DNA of 45,067 nucleotides from Treponemataceae bacterium (GTDB lineage Bacteria; Spirochaetota; Spirochaetia; Treponematales; Treponemataceae), in contig JAKSTU010000018.1 of assembly GCA_024402435.1 (NCBI GenBank), forward strand, positions 1-45,067, written 5' to 3'. A program made the position numbers and the translations under genes. Under the pieces are notes generated by a model. The model was given only the letters and a program-made list of their open reading frames with translations. It did no database searches and was not told where the DNA came from. This document shows positions 17,981-24,983 of this stretch, piece after piece. Positions within the stretch are counted from its first letter, which is position 1, and each line of letters starts with the position of its first letter.

Positions 17981-19162
17981 TCAATCCTGACAATTCAATT
18001 TCGCTGCCTGCTTTACCATTTTTGCAATGACAAAAGCCGGTTTTTCAGAAGGAATCATTGCATGAGCATTCTCAGCAAGTTTTTTCCGTGTTTCGGACAC
18101 CAGAAGCTGTGTCAGAACCTGTTTCAGGTTTTCGTCATTTACAACCGGTGTCTCGGCACCGTCAACAGTGCGGCCGCCCAGAACAAATGCAGCTTCCTTC
18201 TCCAAAAACAGCGCCGCATTGTCAACCTGATCTCCACGGGTTCCGCTTCCGGAAAGAGGAATCAGAACAAGAGGTTTTGCAGTAACGGCGCATTCCCACA
18301 GAAAATTCGATCCGGCGCGTGAAAGCACAACATCTCCGGCGGCCATAACATGAGGCATTTCTCCATAAATAAAAGGATATGGAAGATAATCCGGATGCTG
18401 TTTTTTCAAAGCCTCAATATCATTTTCTTCGGCCCATGCTTTTCCGGTCTGATGAACCACATAAAACCTCTCGCAAAGCCAGTCCAGATTTGCAGTAACA
18501 AGATCATTTATCTGCTTGGCACCCAAACTTCCACCCAGAACAAGCAGAACCGGTTTGTCAGGTTCTGTTTCCAAGCCCAAAAACTTGAGTCCGGCACTGC
18601 GGTCCGCTTCATAAAAAACCGGTCTTACAGGATCACCTGTTACAACAAGGCGGGAAGCCATGTCTTCTGAAAAATACTTCTGTGTTTTTTCAAAAGAAAG
18701 CAGTATTTTTTCCGCACATTTTGAATTGAGCCTTGTGGCAAGACCGGGCGTAACATCACATTCGTGAGTGAATACGGGAATCTTCAGCAGTTTTGCAGCA
18801 TAACAAGGCGGAACACTTACAAAGCCGCCTTTTGAAAAGAGAACGACCGGCTTATATTTGAGCAGGACAAAAAAAGCTGCAAAGAAACCGCCGATGATTT
18901 TGAAAACATCCGCAACGTTCTGCAATGAAAAATAACGGCGCAGTTTGCCGCTGGGAATTCCGGCAAAAGCATCACAGGAGCCGCTTTTTTCGACAACAGA
19001 CTTGTCCATGCCTTTGTTGCATCCGATCCACAAAAACTTTATTTCTTCGTTTTCGCCGGCTGCATCATTATCGGCCAGCATTTTCCTTAGTTCATCGGCT
19101 ACTGCCAGACCGGGATAAATATGACCGCCGGTTCCTCCTCCGGTAAAGGCAATCCACTTCAT
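17981..19162 (-). CDS. murG: MurG: UDP-GlcNAc transferase making lipid II
   Basis: MurG adds GlcNAc to lipid I on the cytoplasmic face of the membrane. The N-terminal GGGTGGHIYPGLAVADEL, LFSKGGFVSVPPCYAAKLLKIPVFTHE, VLGGSLGAKQIND near residue 215 and SRAGSNFLWECAVTAKPLVLIPL are the GT28 family motifs. The length of 393 is slightly above the usual ~355. It overlaps the ankyrin gene by 4 nt (ATGA). It is the only peptidoglycan gene in view. Confidence 0.96.
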   Translation of the reverse strand: MKWIAFTGGGTGGHIYPGLAVADELRKMLADNDAAGENEEIKFLWIGCNKGMDKSVVEKSGSCDAFAGIPSGKLRRYFSLQNVADVFKIIGGFFAAFFVLLKYKPVVLFSKGGFVSVPPCYAAKLLKIPVFTHECDVTPGLATRLNSKCAEKILLSFEKTQKYFSEDMASRLVVTGDPVRPVFYEADRSAGLKFLGLETEPDKPVLLVLGGSLGAKQINDLVTANLDWLCERFYVVHQTGKAWAEENDIEALKKQHPDYLPYPFIYGEMPHVMAAGDVVLSRAGSNFLWECAVTAKPLVLIPLSGSGTRGDQVDNAALFLEKEAAFVLGGRTVDGAETPVVNDENLKQVLTQLLVSETRKKLAENAHAMIPSEKPAFVIAKMVKQAAKLNCQD

Positions 19163-20082
19163 TTTGCATACTCTTCATAAAGAGGAATAAGTAAAGTTTT
19201 TTTGAAAAGCCGGGCATATTCCAAAGATGACATTCCCATTCTGTCTTTCACGTTAGGATCGGCACCGTTTTTAACAAGCATTTCACAAATGCGGATATTT
19301 GAAGCACCTGTGGCAAGAATCAGCGCAGTCTGTCCGTCATTGCTAACAAAATTCAGGTTTGCACCGAGTTTAATCAGCAGCTCAACAATCTCAGGACTTG
19401 ATTTCCACACCGCATCCATTACAGGTGAATAGCCGCGGTCTTCAGACACGGCATCAACATCAGCACCCTTTGACACAAGCCATTCTATCATGTTCTTGCG
19501 TCCGCTTCTTGCAGCAATACAAAGCATGGGAGTTCCTGCAGAATCCCGGGAATTGACGTCCATACCTGCATCCAGGAAAAGGTTGCATACATCTTCGTGG
19601 GCTTTCGCAATATGGAATGAAAAACAGTCCGGCGTAAAAGGTATGCCTTCGTCAAAAAGTTTTTTGTGAGCAATACGTTTTTCTTCTTCCGCCATGAACT
19701 TGGGAAAGTTTTCATCCAACTGGCCAATCAGCTTGGAAACACCTGAAATTTTCTCAAAATTTTTCCAGACTGACTTTTCCAAATCCGAGCTGTGACTACC
19801 CTTCTGAGCAATTTTGCACACAAACGAAGGAATCTGCTTTCCGAACAAATAGCCGGCAGTAAACACACATTCCATTCCGGCAAATTCTCCGGGCTTAAGC
19901 AATACAATACAATGCGTGGTTTCTTCCAGTTTTTCCTGAACAGCATCCAATGAACCGCTGTTATCTTCATCTCCGGCGGAAACATTGTACAAAACCGAAG
20001 AAACATTTTTAGAGTTCAAAAAATCAACGACTTTATCCGATTCTTTTTTGCAGTCGTCTGAAGAAATAATTAACCAATTCAT
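19159..20082 (-). CDS. TIR/NDT-like N-terminal domain fused to ankyrin repeats
   Basis: Residues 1-100 look like a TIR or nucleoside-deoxyribosyltransferase fold: strand NWLIISSD, strand HCIVLLK, then GMECVFTAGYLFGKQIPSF, where Glu71 sits at the place of the catalytic Glu. Residues ~155-300 are four to five ankyrin repeats (DVNSRDSAGTPMLCIAARSG, DAVSEDRGYSPVMDAVW, LNFVSNDGQTALILATG, DPNVKDRMGMSSLEYARL). Soluble, 307 residues. I chose the ATG at 20082; an in-frame ATG at 20112 would overlap the promoter spacer, and neither start has a Shine-Dalgarno site. It is the first gene of the operon ahead of murG. Any enzymatic role is inference. Confidence 0.75.
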   Translation of the reverse strand: MNWLIISSDDCKKESDKVVDFLNSKNVSSVLYNVSAGDEDNSGSLDAVQEKLEETTHCIVLLKPGEFAGMECVFTAGYLFGKQIPSFVCKIAQKGSHSSDLEKSVWKNFEKISGVSKLIGQLDENFPKFMAEEEKRIAHKKLFDEGIPFTPDCFSFHIAKAHEDVCNLFLDAGMDVNSRDSAGTPMLCIAARSGRKNMIEWLVSKGADVDAVSEDRGYSPVMDAVWKSSPEIVELLIKLGANLNFVSNDGQTALILATGASNIRICEMLVKNGADPNVKDRMGMSSLEYARLFKKTLLIPLYEEYAK

Positions 20083-20089
20083 GACGTAA

Positions 20090-20118
20090 AGTATAAAACA
20101 TAGAATAGTCATTCACAA
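20090..20118 (-). promoter_or_regulatory. Promoter of the ankyrin-murG operon, probably giving a leaderless mRNA
   Basis: On the minus strand TTGTGA (20118-20113), 17 nt, TATACT (20095-20090). The -10 ends 7 nt before the ATG at 20082, so transcription should begin at or just before the start codon. No ribosome-binding site precedes the ATG, which agrees. Confidence 0.55.
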
Positions 20119-20169
20119 GGACAAAACTTTAACTTTCAAGAAAATTGTACGTCAAAAAAGTGCCCAGGC

Positions 20170-20200
20170 AAAAAAAAACCGATACCATTTCGGTATCGGT
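20170..20200 (-). terminator. Strong rho-independent terminator after tRNA-Phe
   Basis: The arms ACCGATACC and GGTATCGGT pair perfectly (9 bp) around a 5-nt loop (20178-20200) and are followed on the minus strand by a run of at least eight T. It starts 1-2 nt after the tRNA 3' end. Confidence 0.93.
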
Positions 20201-20201
20201 C

Positions 20202-20274
20202 TGCCGCCGAACAGAATCGAACTGTTGACACAAGGATTTTCAGTCCTTTGCTCTACCAACTGAGCTACAGCGGC
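20202..20274 (-). tRNA. tRNA-Phe (anticodon GAA)
   Basis: The 73-nt minus-strand sequence folds as a cloverleaf: acceptor arms GCCGCTG / CGGCGGC (one wobble), D arm GCTCAGTTGGTAGAGC, anticodon stem AAGGA/TCCTT with loop CTGAAAA (anticodon GAA), and T loop TTCGATT. The discriminator is A, and the 3' CCA is not encoded. It stands alone between two operons with its own promoter and terminator. Confidence 0.97.
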
Positions 20275-20285
20275 TTGATGAATAG

Positions 20286-20314
20286 AATATATGTTAAATA
20301 TTGTTTTTTGTCAA
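20286..20314 (-). promoter_or_regulatory. Near-consensus sigma70 promoter of tRNA-Phe
   Basis: TTGACA (20314-20309), exactly 17 nt, TATATT (20291-20286) on the minus strand; the tRNA 5' end follows 11 nt after the -10 box. The A/T-rich flank upstream could raise its strength. Confidence 0.88.
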
Positions 20315-20325
20315 TAACAAAAAAC

Positions 20326-20346
20326 AAAAAAAAGAATCTTTTTTTT
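20326..20346 (-). terminator. Weak A/T-only hairpin at the end of the motility operon
   Basis: Just after the stop at 20349, A8-G and C-T8 can pair around a 3-nt loop, followed by G and more T. It has only one G-C pair, so terminator function is uncertain; it lies directly upstream of the tRNA-Phe promoter. Confidence 0.35.
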
Positions 20347-20348
20347 AT

Positions 20349-21056
20349 TTATCCGGAAAACATGGAGAGTGTCATCTGCACAATATCCACAGGTGTTTCA
20401 AGCCTCTCCGAAATTTCCTGTGCAGAAAGCCCGGCTCTCCAAAGATCAAGAATTCTTGTTCTGAGCATAGGTTTGGATTCCTGAACCTCAGGAACCGCAG
20501 ACTCGGCAATTTCCGGCTCTGCAAAAACTGCTTCCGCATCACGACGCCCGGCAAATTCCTGCTGCCTTTGCATTACTGCTCCGTTTTCAGGAATGCCACG
20601 CGCAGATTCCGCATTCATTCTGTTTTCAGGAACAGAAACCCTTTCAGAAAGACTGTTCTCCCTTAACGAATTCTGCATTCTGGAATAAGCATTTTGGGCC
20701 GCTTCCGGAGAAACCTGCACAACATCAGCAATATTCTGCGCAATATTGTCAGCAGCAAACACAGTTTTTCTGTCCTGTACTTCAGGTCTTCCCCTCTTTG
20801 AATTTTCAAGCTTAAGCAAATCCAGACGCTCATCCACCACAATCAGAAGTTTTCTTATTTCATCCAATTTGGCATCTATCAGCTGCAGATCCATATCCGC
20901 AGTTCTGTCAATTTCAGTGCACAATTTGTCAACTTCTGCACCGATTTCATGAAGAATATTCTGAGGTGAAAATGTTTTTCTGAAACGGATGAAAAAAACA
21001 ATCCAGAGAATGATATTAATTACCGCAACAGATACAGCAACAGCCAGCGTTCCCAT
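20349..21056 (-). CDS. SwrB-like membrane-anchored coiled-coil protein of the motility operon
   Basis: The 235 residues begin with one membrane helix (about 5-24, VAVSVAVINIILWIVFFIRF), then a heptad-like region (about 35-85, DKLCTEIDRTADMDLQLIDAKLDEIRKLL). A low-complexity Glu/Ala/Pro linker follows, and a C-terminal helix-turn-helix-like block near 200-233 (TRILDLWRAGLSAQEISERL). This order and its place just after the sigma28 gene set resemble Bacillus SwrB (YlxL), which promotes flagellar export assembly. The likeness is in architecture and position only. It starts 3 nt after the previous gene. Confidence 0.6.
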   Translation of the reverse strand: MGTLAVAVSVAVINIILWIVFFIRFRKTFSPQNILHEIGAEVDKLCTEIDRTADMDLQLIDAKLDEIRKLLIVVDERLDLLKLENSKRGRPEVQDRKTVFAADNIAQNIADVVQVSPEAAQNAYSRMQNSLRENSLSERVSVPENRMNAESARGIPENGAVMQRQQEFAGRRDAEAVFAEPEIAESAVPEVQESKPMLRTRILDLWRAGLSAQEISERLETPVDIVQMTLSMFSG

Positions 21057-21059
21057 AAT

Positions 21060-21398
21060 TCACCCTGATATGTCGATATGATTTCCAAGTTTCGGATCTT
21101 TAAAATAAGTAACTTTTACGGGGATTTCTTCAGGCATTTTTTCCTGTTCTTCCTTTTTTTCAGAAGACTCGGATTCATCCTGCTGACGGTTACCGTTTCG
21201 TTCTTTCAAGCGGCCCAATGAATTTTCTTCCTGCTGTGCCATTTCGACAGTTTTTTTCTGTTCTGTCGTTTTTTTCAATTCCTCAGCCTGTTCAACAGAC
21301 TGTTTCAGCAGAACGCCCTGCTGTTGGAAAGCAGCATTTTTGGAAACCCGTTCCTGTTGTGCAAAAATAGTCTGAAGATCAATTGGTTGAATAGCCAT
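21060..21398 (-). CDS. Hypothetical 112-residue Gln/Glu/Lys-rich protein of the motility operon
   Basis: I do not recognise the family. The protein is soluble, with a short N-terminal motif (AIQPIDLQTIFAQQERV), a charged helical middle (SVEQAEELKKTTEQKKT) and a C-terminus that looks folded (VKVTYFKDPKLGNHIDI). The first 20 nt overlap the end of the FapA gene and the stop is 3 nt from the next start, so it is clearly part of the operon. The ending is reminiscent of small spirochaete-specific proteins found here, which is an impression only. Confidence 0.65.
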   Translation of the reverse strand: MAIQPIDLQTIFAQQERVSKNAAFQQQGVLLKQSVEQAEELKKTTEQKKTVEMAQQEENSLGRLKERNGNRQQDESESSEKKEEQEKMPEEIPVKVTYFKDPKLGNHIDISG

Positions 21399-23352
21399 CA
21401 GGTGCCCGCTTCATATCTTCCGCAGTAGGAGGTTCATATTTTCCATGGCGGACAAATCCGTTTTCGTAAAAGAAAGTAACTGATTTAACGTCAGCACGGA
21501 TTTCTTCCTTTACATCGCGGATATAGAGTTTTACACCTGCATAAACAGTTCCGGATGCTGAAATTTTTCCGATGACTTTAAGTTCTCGCAAGTGAGCCTG
21601 AATCTGCTGAATTTCTTCTGATATCTCTTCTGATTCTGCAATAACTTCATTTTTGCGCAAAGTAAGTTTTGCAAGGTTTTCCGTTTTTTCAGGCGAAAGA
21701 TTCTTGCGGATTTTCTTCTGATTCTCCAGCGTTGAAATGTTCAGATCCAGTTCATCAAGCTCTTTTGCCAAAGCAGTCTGTCTGTCCATAAGTTCGTCAA
21801 GATGCCGCTTTGCCTTGGGATCATAACCGACTTCAAGGACAGTTTCGCTACCGCCACCGTTGCTTCCGATTGTTTTGGAATGGATTTCTTCTGTGGCAAA
21901 CAAATGTCCGCCGATAATTGCAGCACGTTTTCCCTGCAAAAGGATTTTTTTGTTGCAGGTTACCTGAGAATTGATGATACCGTCAGTTACAATAATATAT
22001 TCTTCTACATCAACCTGAGTATTCTGAATGAATTTTGCCCAAAGAGATTTTCCTGCACGGATATAGCCTTCGTCACGGCCCATAATTCCCAAAGAAACAA
22101 TAACGTCACCGTCTGCTTCAAGAATTGATTTTCCGACAGTTCCATAAACTTCAATATTGCCGGATGCCTTGACTTTGAATCCGTCATCAACATTTCCTTT
22201 GACGATAACAGTACCCAAAAATGTAATGTTACCGGTTTTGATGGAAACGCTGTCAACCTCCATAATCGGTTCAACATGGATTTTGTCGTTGATCAGCAGA
22301 ACCTGTCCGTTTGTAGCAGCAAGAATTGTTCTTCCGTCAGAATCAACCACAACATTTTTTCCCAAAGGCATGGGAATGTCTTTTCCGTTCTTGGCTTCCA
22401 AATAACGCCCGAAAAGTGTCTTACCGGCTTTACCACGTTCTGCAGGCATTTTCTGCGCAAGAGGCTGTCCTTCAACAACGTTCTGAATGCGGTTGAGTTC
22501 CTTGTAGTCTACCTGACCGTTTTCTGATTCCTTAAGTTTGAGCTTGGAACGGTCAGTCTCAAAATTATAAGCGATATAAGCATTCCGTCCGTCAACAGGA
22601 TGAGGAGCCTCTGCAACAACAAAGGGAATTCCGAATACAGGAGTGTCTACAAAATCATTGATTTTCTCTTCTGAAATTCCACAGACAACACCCTGTGTTT
22701 CAAGAACTCGTTTGATATGGAAAGGAGAAACTTCTGCACCGCCCATGGAGGGAGCACTTACAGTTATCGACGCACGCATTTCATCACTGGAAATATCCAC
22801 AGTGATAAGTGAGTCAAATACAGGATTATGTTCAAAAAGTCCGACCGGAACATACTGACCGTCAGTTCCGTTCTTTACACATTCCTTAACTTTGTTTTCT
22901 TCAATTTCAATTGTGTCCGAACGTTTCAGACGCAAAAGAACTTCTTTAAGAAGAACTGGAGAACCTGATCCCACAGGAGGAACAACTTTCAGACAAATCT
23001 GACTGTCAAAATAATGGACATAGAACATTCCGTCTTTGTCCAGATTAACTTCTTCTTCTTCAGCAATGATGTCACCGGATTCACCGGCAACTGCCTTCTT
23101 CTTTTCTTTCTTCGCGGCTTCGGCATTTTCGTATGCACGGATGAACCAAGGCTTTTTCATAAGCCCCATAAAACCGCCGGTTCCCTGTTCCAGAACTTCG
23201 TATTCAAGCAAAGGAACTCTGCTCTGCAACTGAGTTGCCGCATCTGCAAGAGCTTCTTCCAAAGTTTCCGCCCGAACCTCTACAAATTCAAGAGTCTGGT
23301 CTGCTTTAAGAGATTTTGCCAGGTCTGCACGAATCTGTTCCAGAGTAACCAT
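21379..23352 (-). CDS. fapA: FapA-type polymer-forming protein (DUF342) with Jag-N-like domain
   Basis: The N-terminal ~70 residues resemble the Jag-N domain (TLEEALADAATQLQ, then VLEQGTGGFMGLMKKPWF). The DUF342/FapA beta-helical core follows from about residue 160 to 480, with glycine-rich turns such as GNITFLGTVIVKGNVDDGFKVKA. The C-terminal third contains a coiled coil (RHLDELMDRQTALAKELDEL) and a beta tail. FapA-type proteins sit in flagellar operons of several bacteria; a proposed role is organising polar flagellar proteins. The ATG at 23352 is preceded by AAGG; an in-frame TTG at 23358 is less likely. The length is 657 residues. Confidence 0.85.
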   Translation of the reverse strand: MVTLEQIRADLAKSLKADQTLEFVEVRAETLEEALADAATQLQSRVPLLEYEVLEQGTGGFMGLMKKPWFIRAYENAEAAKKEKKKAVAGESGDIIAEEEEVNLDKDGMFYVHYFDSQICLKVVPPVGSGSPVLLKEVLLRLKRSDTIEIEENKVKECVKNGTDGQYVPVGLFEHNPVFDSLITVDISSDEMRASITVSAPSMGGAEVSPFHIKRVLETQGVVCGISEEKINDFVDTPVFGIPFVVAEAPHPVDGRNAYIAYNFETDRSKLKLKESENGQVDYKELNRIQNVVEGQPLAQKMPAERGKAGKTLFGRYLEAKNGKDIPMPLGKNVVVDSDGRTILAATNGQVLLINDKIHVEPIMEVDSVSIKTGNITFLGTVIVKGNVDDGFKVKASGNIEVYGTVGKSILEADGDVIVSLGIMGRDEGYIRAGKSLWAKFIQNTQVDVEEYIIVTDGIINSQVTCNKKILLQGKRAAIIGGHLFATEEIHSKTIGSNGGGSETVLEVGYDPKAKRHLDELMDRQTALAKELDELDLNISTLENQKKIRKNLSPEKTENLAKLTLRKNEVIAESEEISEEIQQIQAHLRELKVIGKISASGTVYAGVKLYIRDVKEEIRADVKSVTFFYENGFVRHGKYEPPTAEDMKRAPDGYSTN

Positions 23353-23360
23353 ATACAACC

Positions 23361-24149
23361 TTAAATAATACCCTTTTTAAAGTTGGTCAACTTTGAGCGA
23401 AGCCGCAAATTGGCTTTTGTATGAAGCTGCGAAATGCGGGATTCGCTTACGTCAAGAACCTGCCCGATTTCTTTGAAAGTCAGATCTTCATGATAATAAA
23501 GAACAAGAACCATCTTTTCTTTTTCAGGGAGTTCATTTATTGCTTCTATGATGACACGGCGGACTTCTTCCCGCTCGACAATTACATCAGGATTCAGAGA
23601 AGAAGGAGATTCGATGCTGTCACCAATGGACATACGGTCAGAATCGTCTCCGGCATACCAAACATCATTCAATGAAAGAATGCTTGTTCCGGACACTTTC
23701 ATAACCGTTTTCTGCAGTTCGGAAACACTTATGCCCATTTCACCGGCAATATCTTCATCATTGGCGGTTCGTCCAAGTTTTGCTTCAACCTTAACAATGG
23801 CATCTTCTATTTCACGTGATTTTTGCCGTACTGAGCGGGGAACCCAATCCAATTCACGAAGTTCATCGAGAATTGAACCGCGGATACGCTGAACTGCATA
23901 AGTCTTGAATTTTACGTTCTTGTCAGGATCATATTTGTTGATTGCATCGAGCAGACCAAACTGGCCATAACCTACAAGATCGTCGAACTCTACACTTCCG
24001 GGCATTCCTACAGCAACTTTGCCTGCAACATATTTTACGAGAGGCATGTACTGACGGATAAAAGCATCCCTGATCTGCGGAGAGCGGGTTTTCTTGTATT
24101 CCTGCCAAAGTTCATCTTCTGTTTTCTGCTCAAAGAGAGAAACTGCCAT
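23361..24149 (-). CDS. fliA: Sigma factor for late flagellar genes (sigma28, FliA/WhiG family)
   Basis: Region 2 is visible as IRQYMPLVKYVAGKVAVGMPGSVEFDDLVGYGQFGLLDAINKYD and FKTYAVQRIRGSILDELRELDWVPRSVRQ, region 3 as the LGRTANDEDIAGEMGIS block, and region 4 as the HTH in YYHEDLTFKEIGQVLDVSESRISQLHTKA. The length of 262 is typical. It should read promoters of the TAAA-N15-GCCGATAA type, one of which lies in front of motA. It starts after the previous stop with AAGGA. No anti-sigma factor (FlgM) is seen. Confidence 0.95.
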   Translation of the reverse strand: MAVSLFEQKTEDELWQEYKKTRSPQIRDAFIRQYMPLVKYVAGKVAVGMPGSVEFDDLVGYGQFGLLDAINKYDPDKNVKFKTYAVQRIRGSILDELRELDWVPRSVRQKSREIEDAIVKVEAKLGRTANDEDIAGEMGISVSELQKTVMKVSGTSILSLNDVWYAGDDSDRMSIGDSIESPSSLNPDVIVEREEVRRVIIEAINELPEKEKMVLVLYYHEDLTFKEIGQVLDVSESRISQLHTKANLRLRSKLTNFKKGII

Positions 24150-24151
24150 AA

Positions 24152-24937
24152 TTATCCTTCATTCGTTAATATCGTTCGTATAGCTTCCGCCATAAGAGAA
24201 GTGTCAGTTCCGACATCAATATCAGAAGCCGCTGAAGATCCGCTTGGTTTCAAACCTTCCGTAGCAAATGAACTGTCGCTTATGACACCCTCAAAGGCGC
24301 TTTTTGGATTGGAGGAAGTCAAATCACTGACATCCGGAAGCAAATCCAAAGTATCAAGTTCTTCTTTAGGTTCGTTTGCGCCTGCAGCTGCCGCTCCGGT
24401 TCCGGCTGCAGCAACTTTTTCTTTTGCAATGCTTACCGGCACAAACTGATTGGTTCCGGCTTCTTTTGCCGAACCCGTTTTTTCCTGCCCGACAGGAGCT
24501 TGAGTTTTCGGAACTCCAGAATTCTCAGCCGCAAAAGGCTCTGAAGTTTTTACAGAAAAAGCAGACGGCTGTTTGGGCACTGTTTCAGTCTGTTCTTTCT
24601 GAACAAAAGCTCCCTCCGGAGCTCCGGAATTACCGGCTTTCTGATGGATAAAAAAATCAGGAGCAGCATCCGTATCAGGCAACGGTTCATCATTAACAGA
24701 AATATCAACTACAGAACCCGTTGAAACTGTTCTGACAGGCGCTTCTTCCGCCGCCGAATCAGCAAGAAAGCGGACAAATACAAAAGATACTCCTGCACCA
24801 ATGGCACCGCCGACAACAGCACACACCAAAGCACGGATCAGAATAATACCTATTGAAACCCCACCAAAAAGACCAGAGAAAAAAGATATGACTAACCCTA
24901 CAACGGCACCACCGGCTGCAAACTTCAGGTTAACCAT
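24152..24937 (-). CDS. Unrecognised membrane protein with long low-complexity tail
   Basis: The first ~65 residues form two hydrophobic, glycine-rich helices (FAAGGAVVGLVISFFSGLFG and IGIILIRALVCAVVGGAIGA). The rest, to residue 261, is an Ala/Ser/Pro/Glu-rich presumably disordered cytoplasmic tail with a short C-terminal helix ending SLMAEAIRTILTNEG. That end could be the working peptide on a flexible tether. The gene lies between flhG and the sigma28 gene. I do not recognise a family. It has AAAGGGGG before the ATG and possibly its own promoter. Confidence 0.7.
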   Translation of the reverse strand: MVNLKFAAGGAVVGLVISFFSGLFGGVSIGIILIRALVCAVVGGAIGAGVSFVFVRFLADSAAEEAPVRTVSTGSVVDISVNDEPLPDTDAAPDFFIHQKAGNSGAPEGAFVQKEQTETVPKQPSAFSVKTSEPFAAENSGVPKTQAPVGQEKTGSAKEAGTNQFVPVSIAKEKVAAAGTGAAAAGANEPKEELDTLDLLPDVSDLTSSNPKSAFEGVISDSSFATEGLKPSGSSAASDIDVGTDTSLMAEAIRTILTNEG

Positions 24938-24954
24938 AAAATCCCCCTTTATTC

Positions 24955-24983
24955 AGAATACGGCAATAAATGCTTATGGTCAA
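24955..24983 (-). promoter_or_regulatory. Possible internal promoter after flhG
   Basis: On the minus strand TTGACC (24983-24978), 17 nt, TATTCT (24960-24955) fall entirely in the 46-nt gap after flhG. If active it would express the membrane protein, sigma28 and the FapA group separately, with a very short leader carrying the strong ribosome-binding site. Confidence 0.35.
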
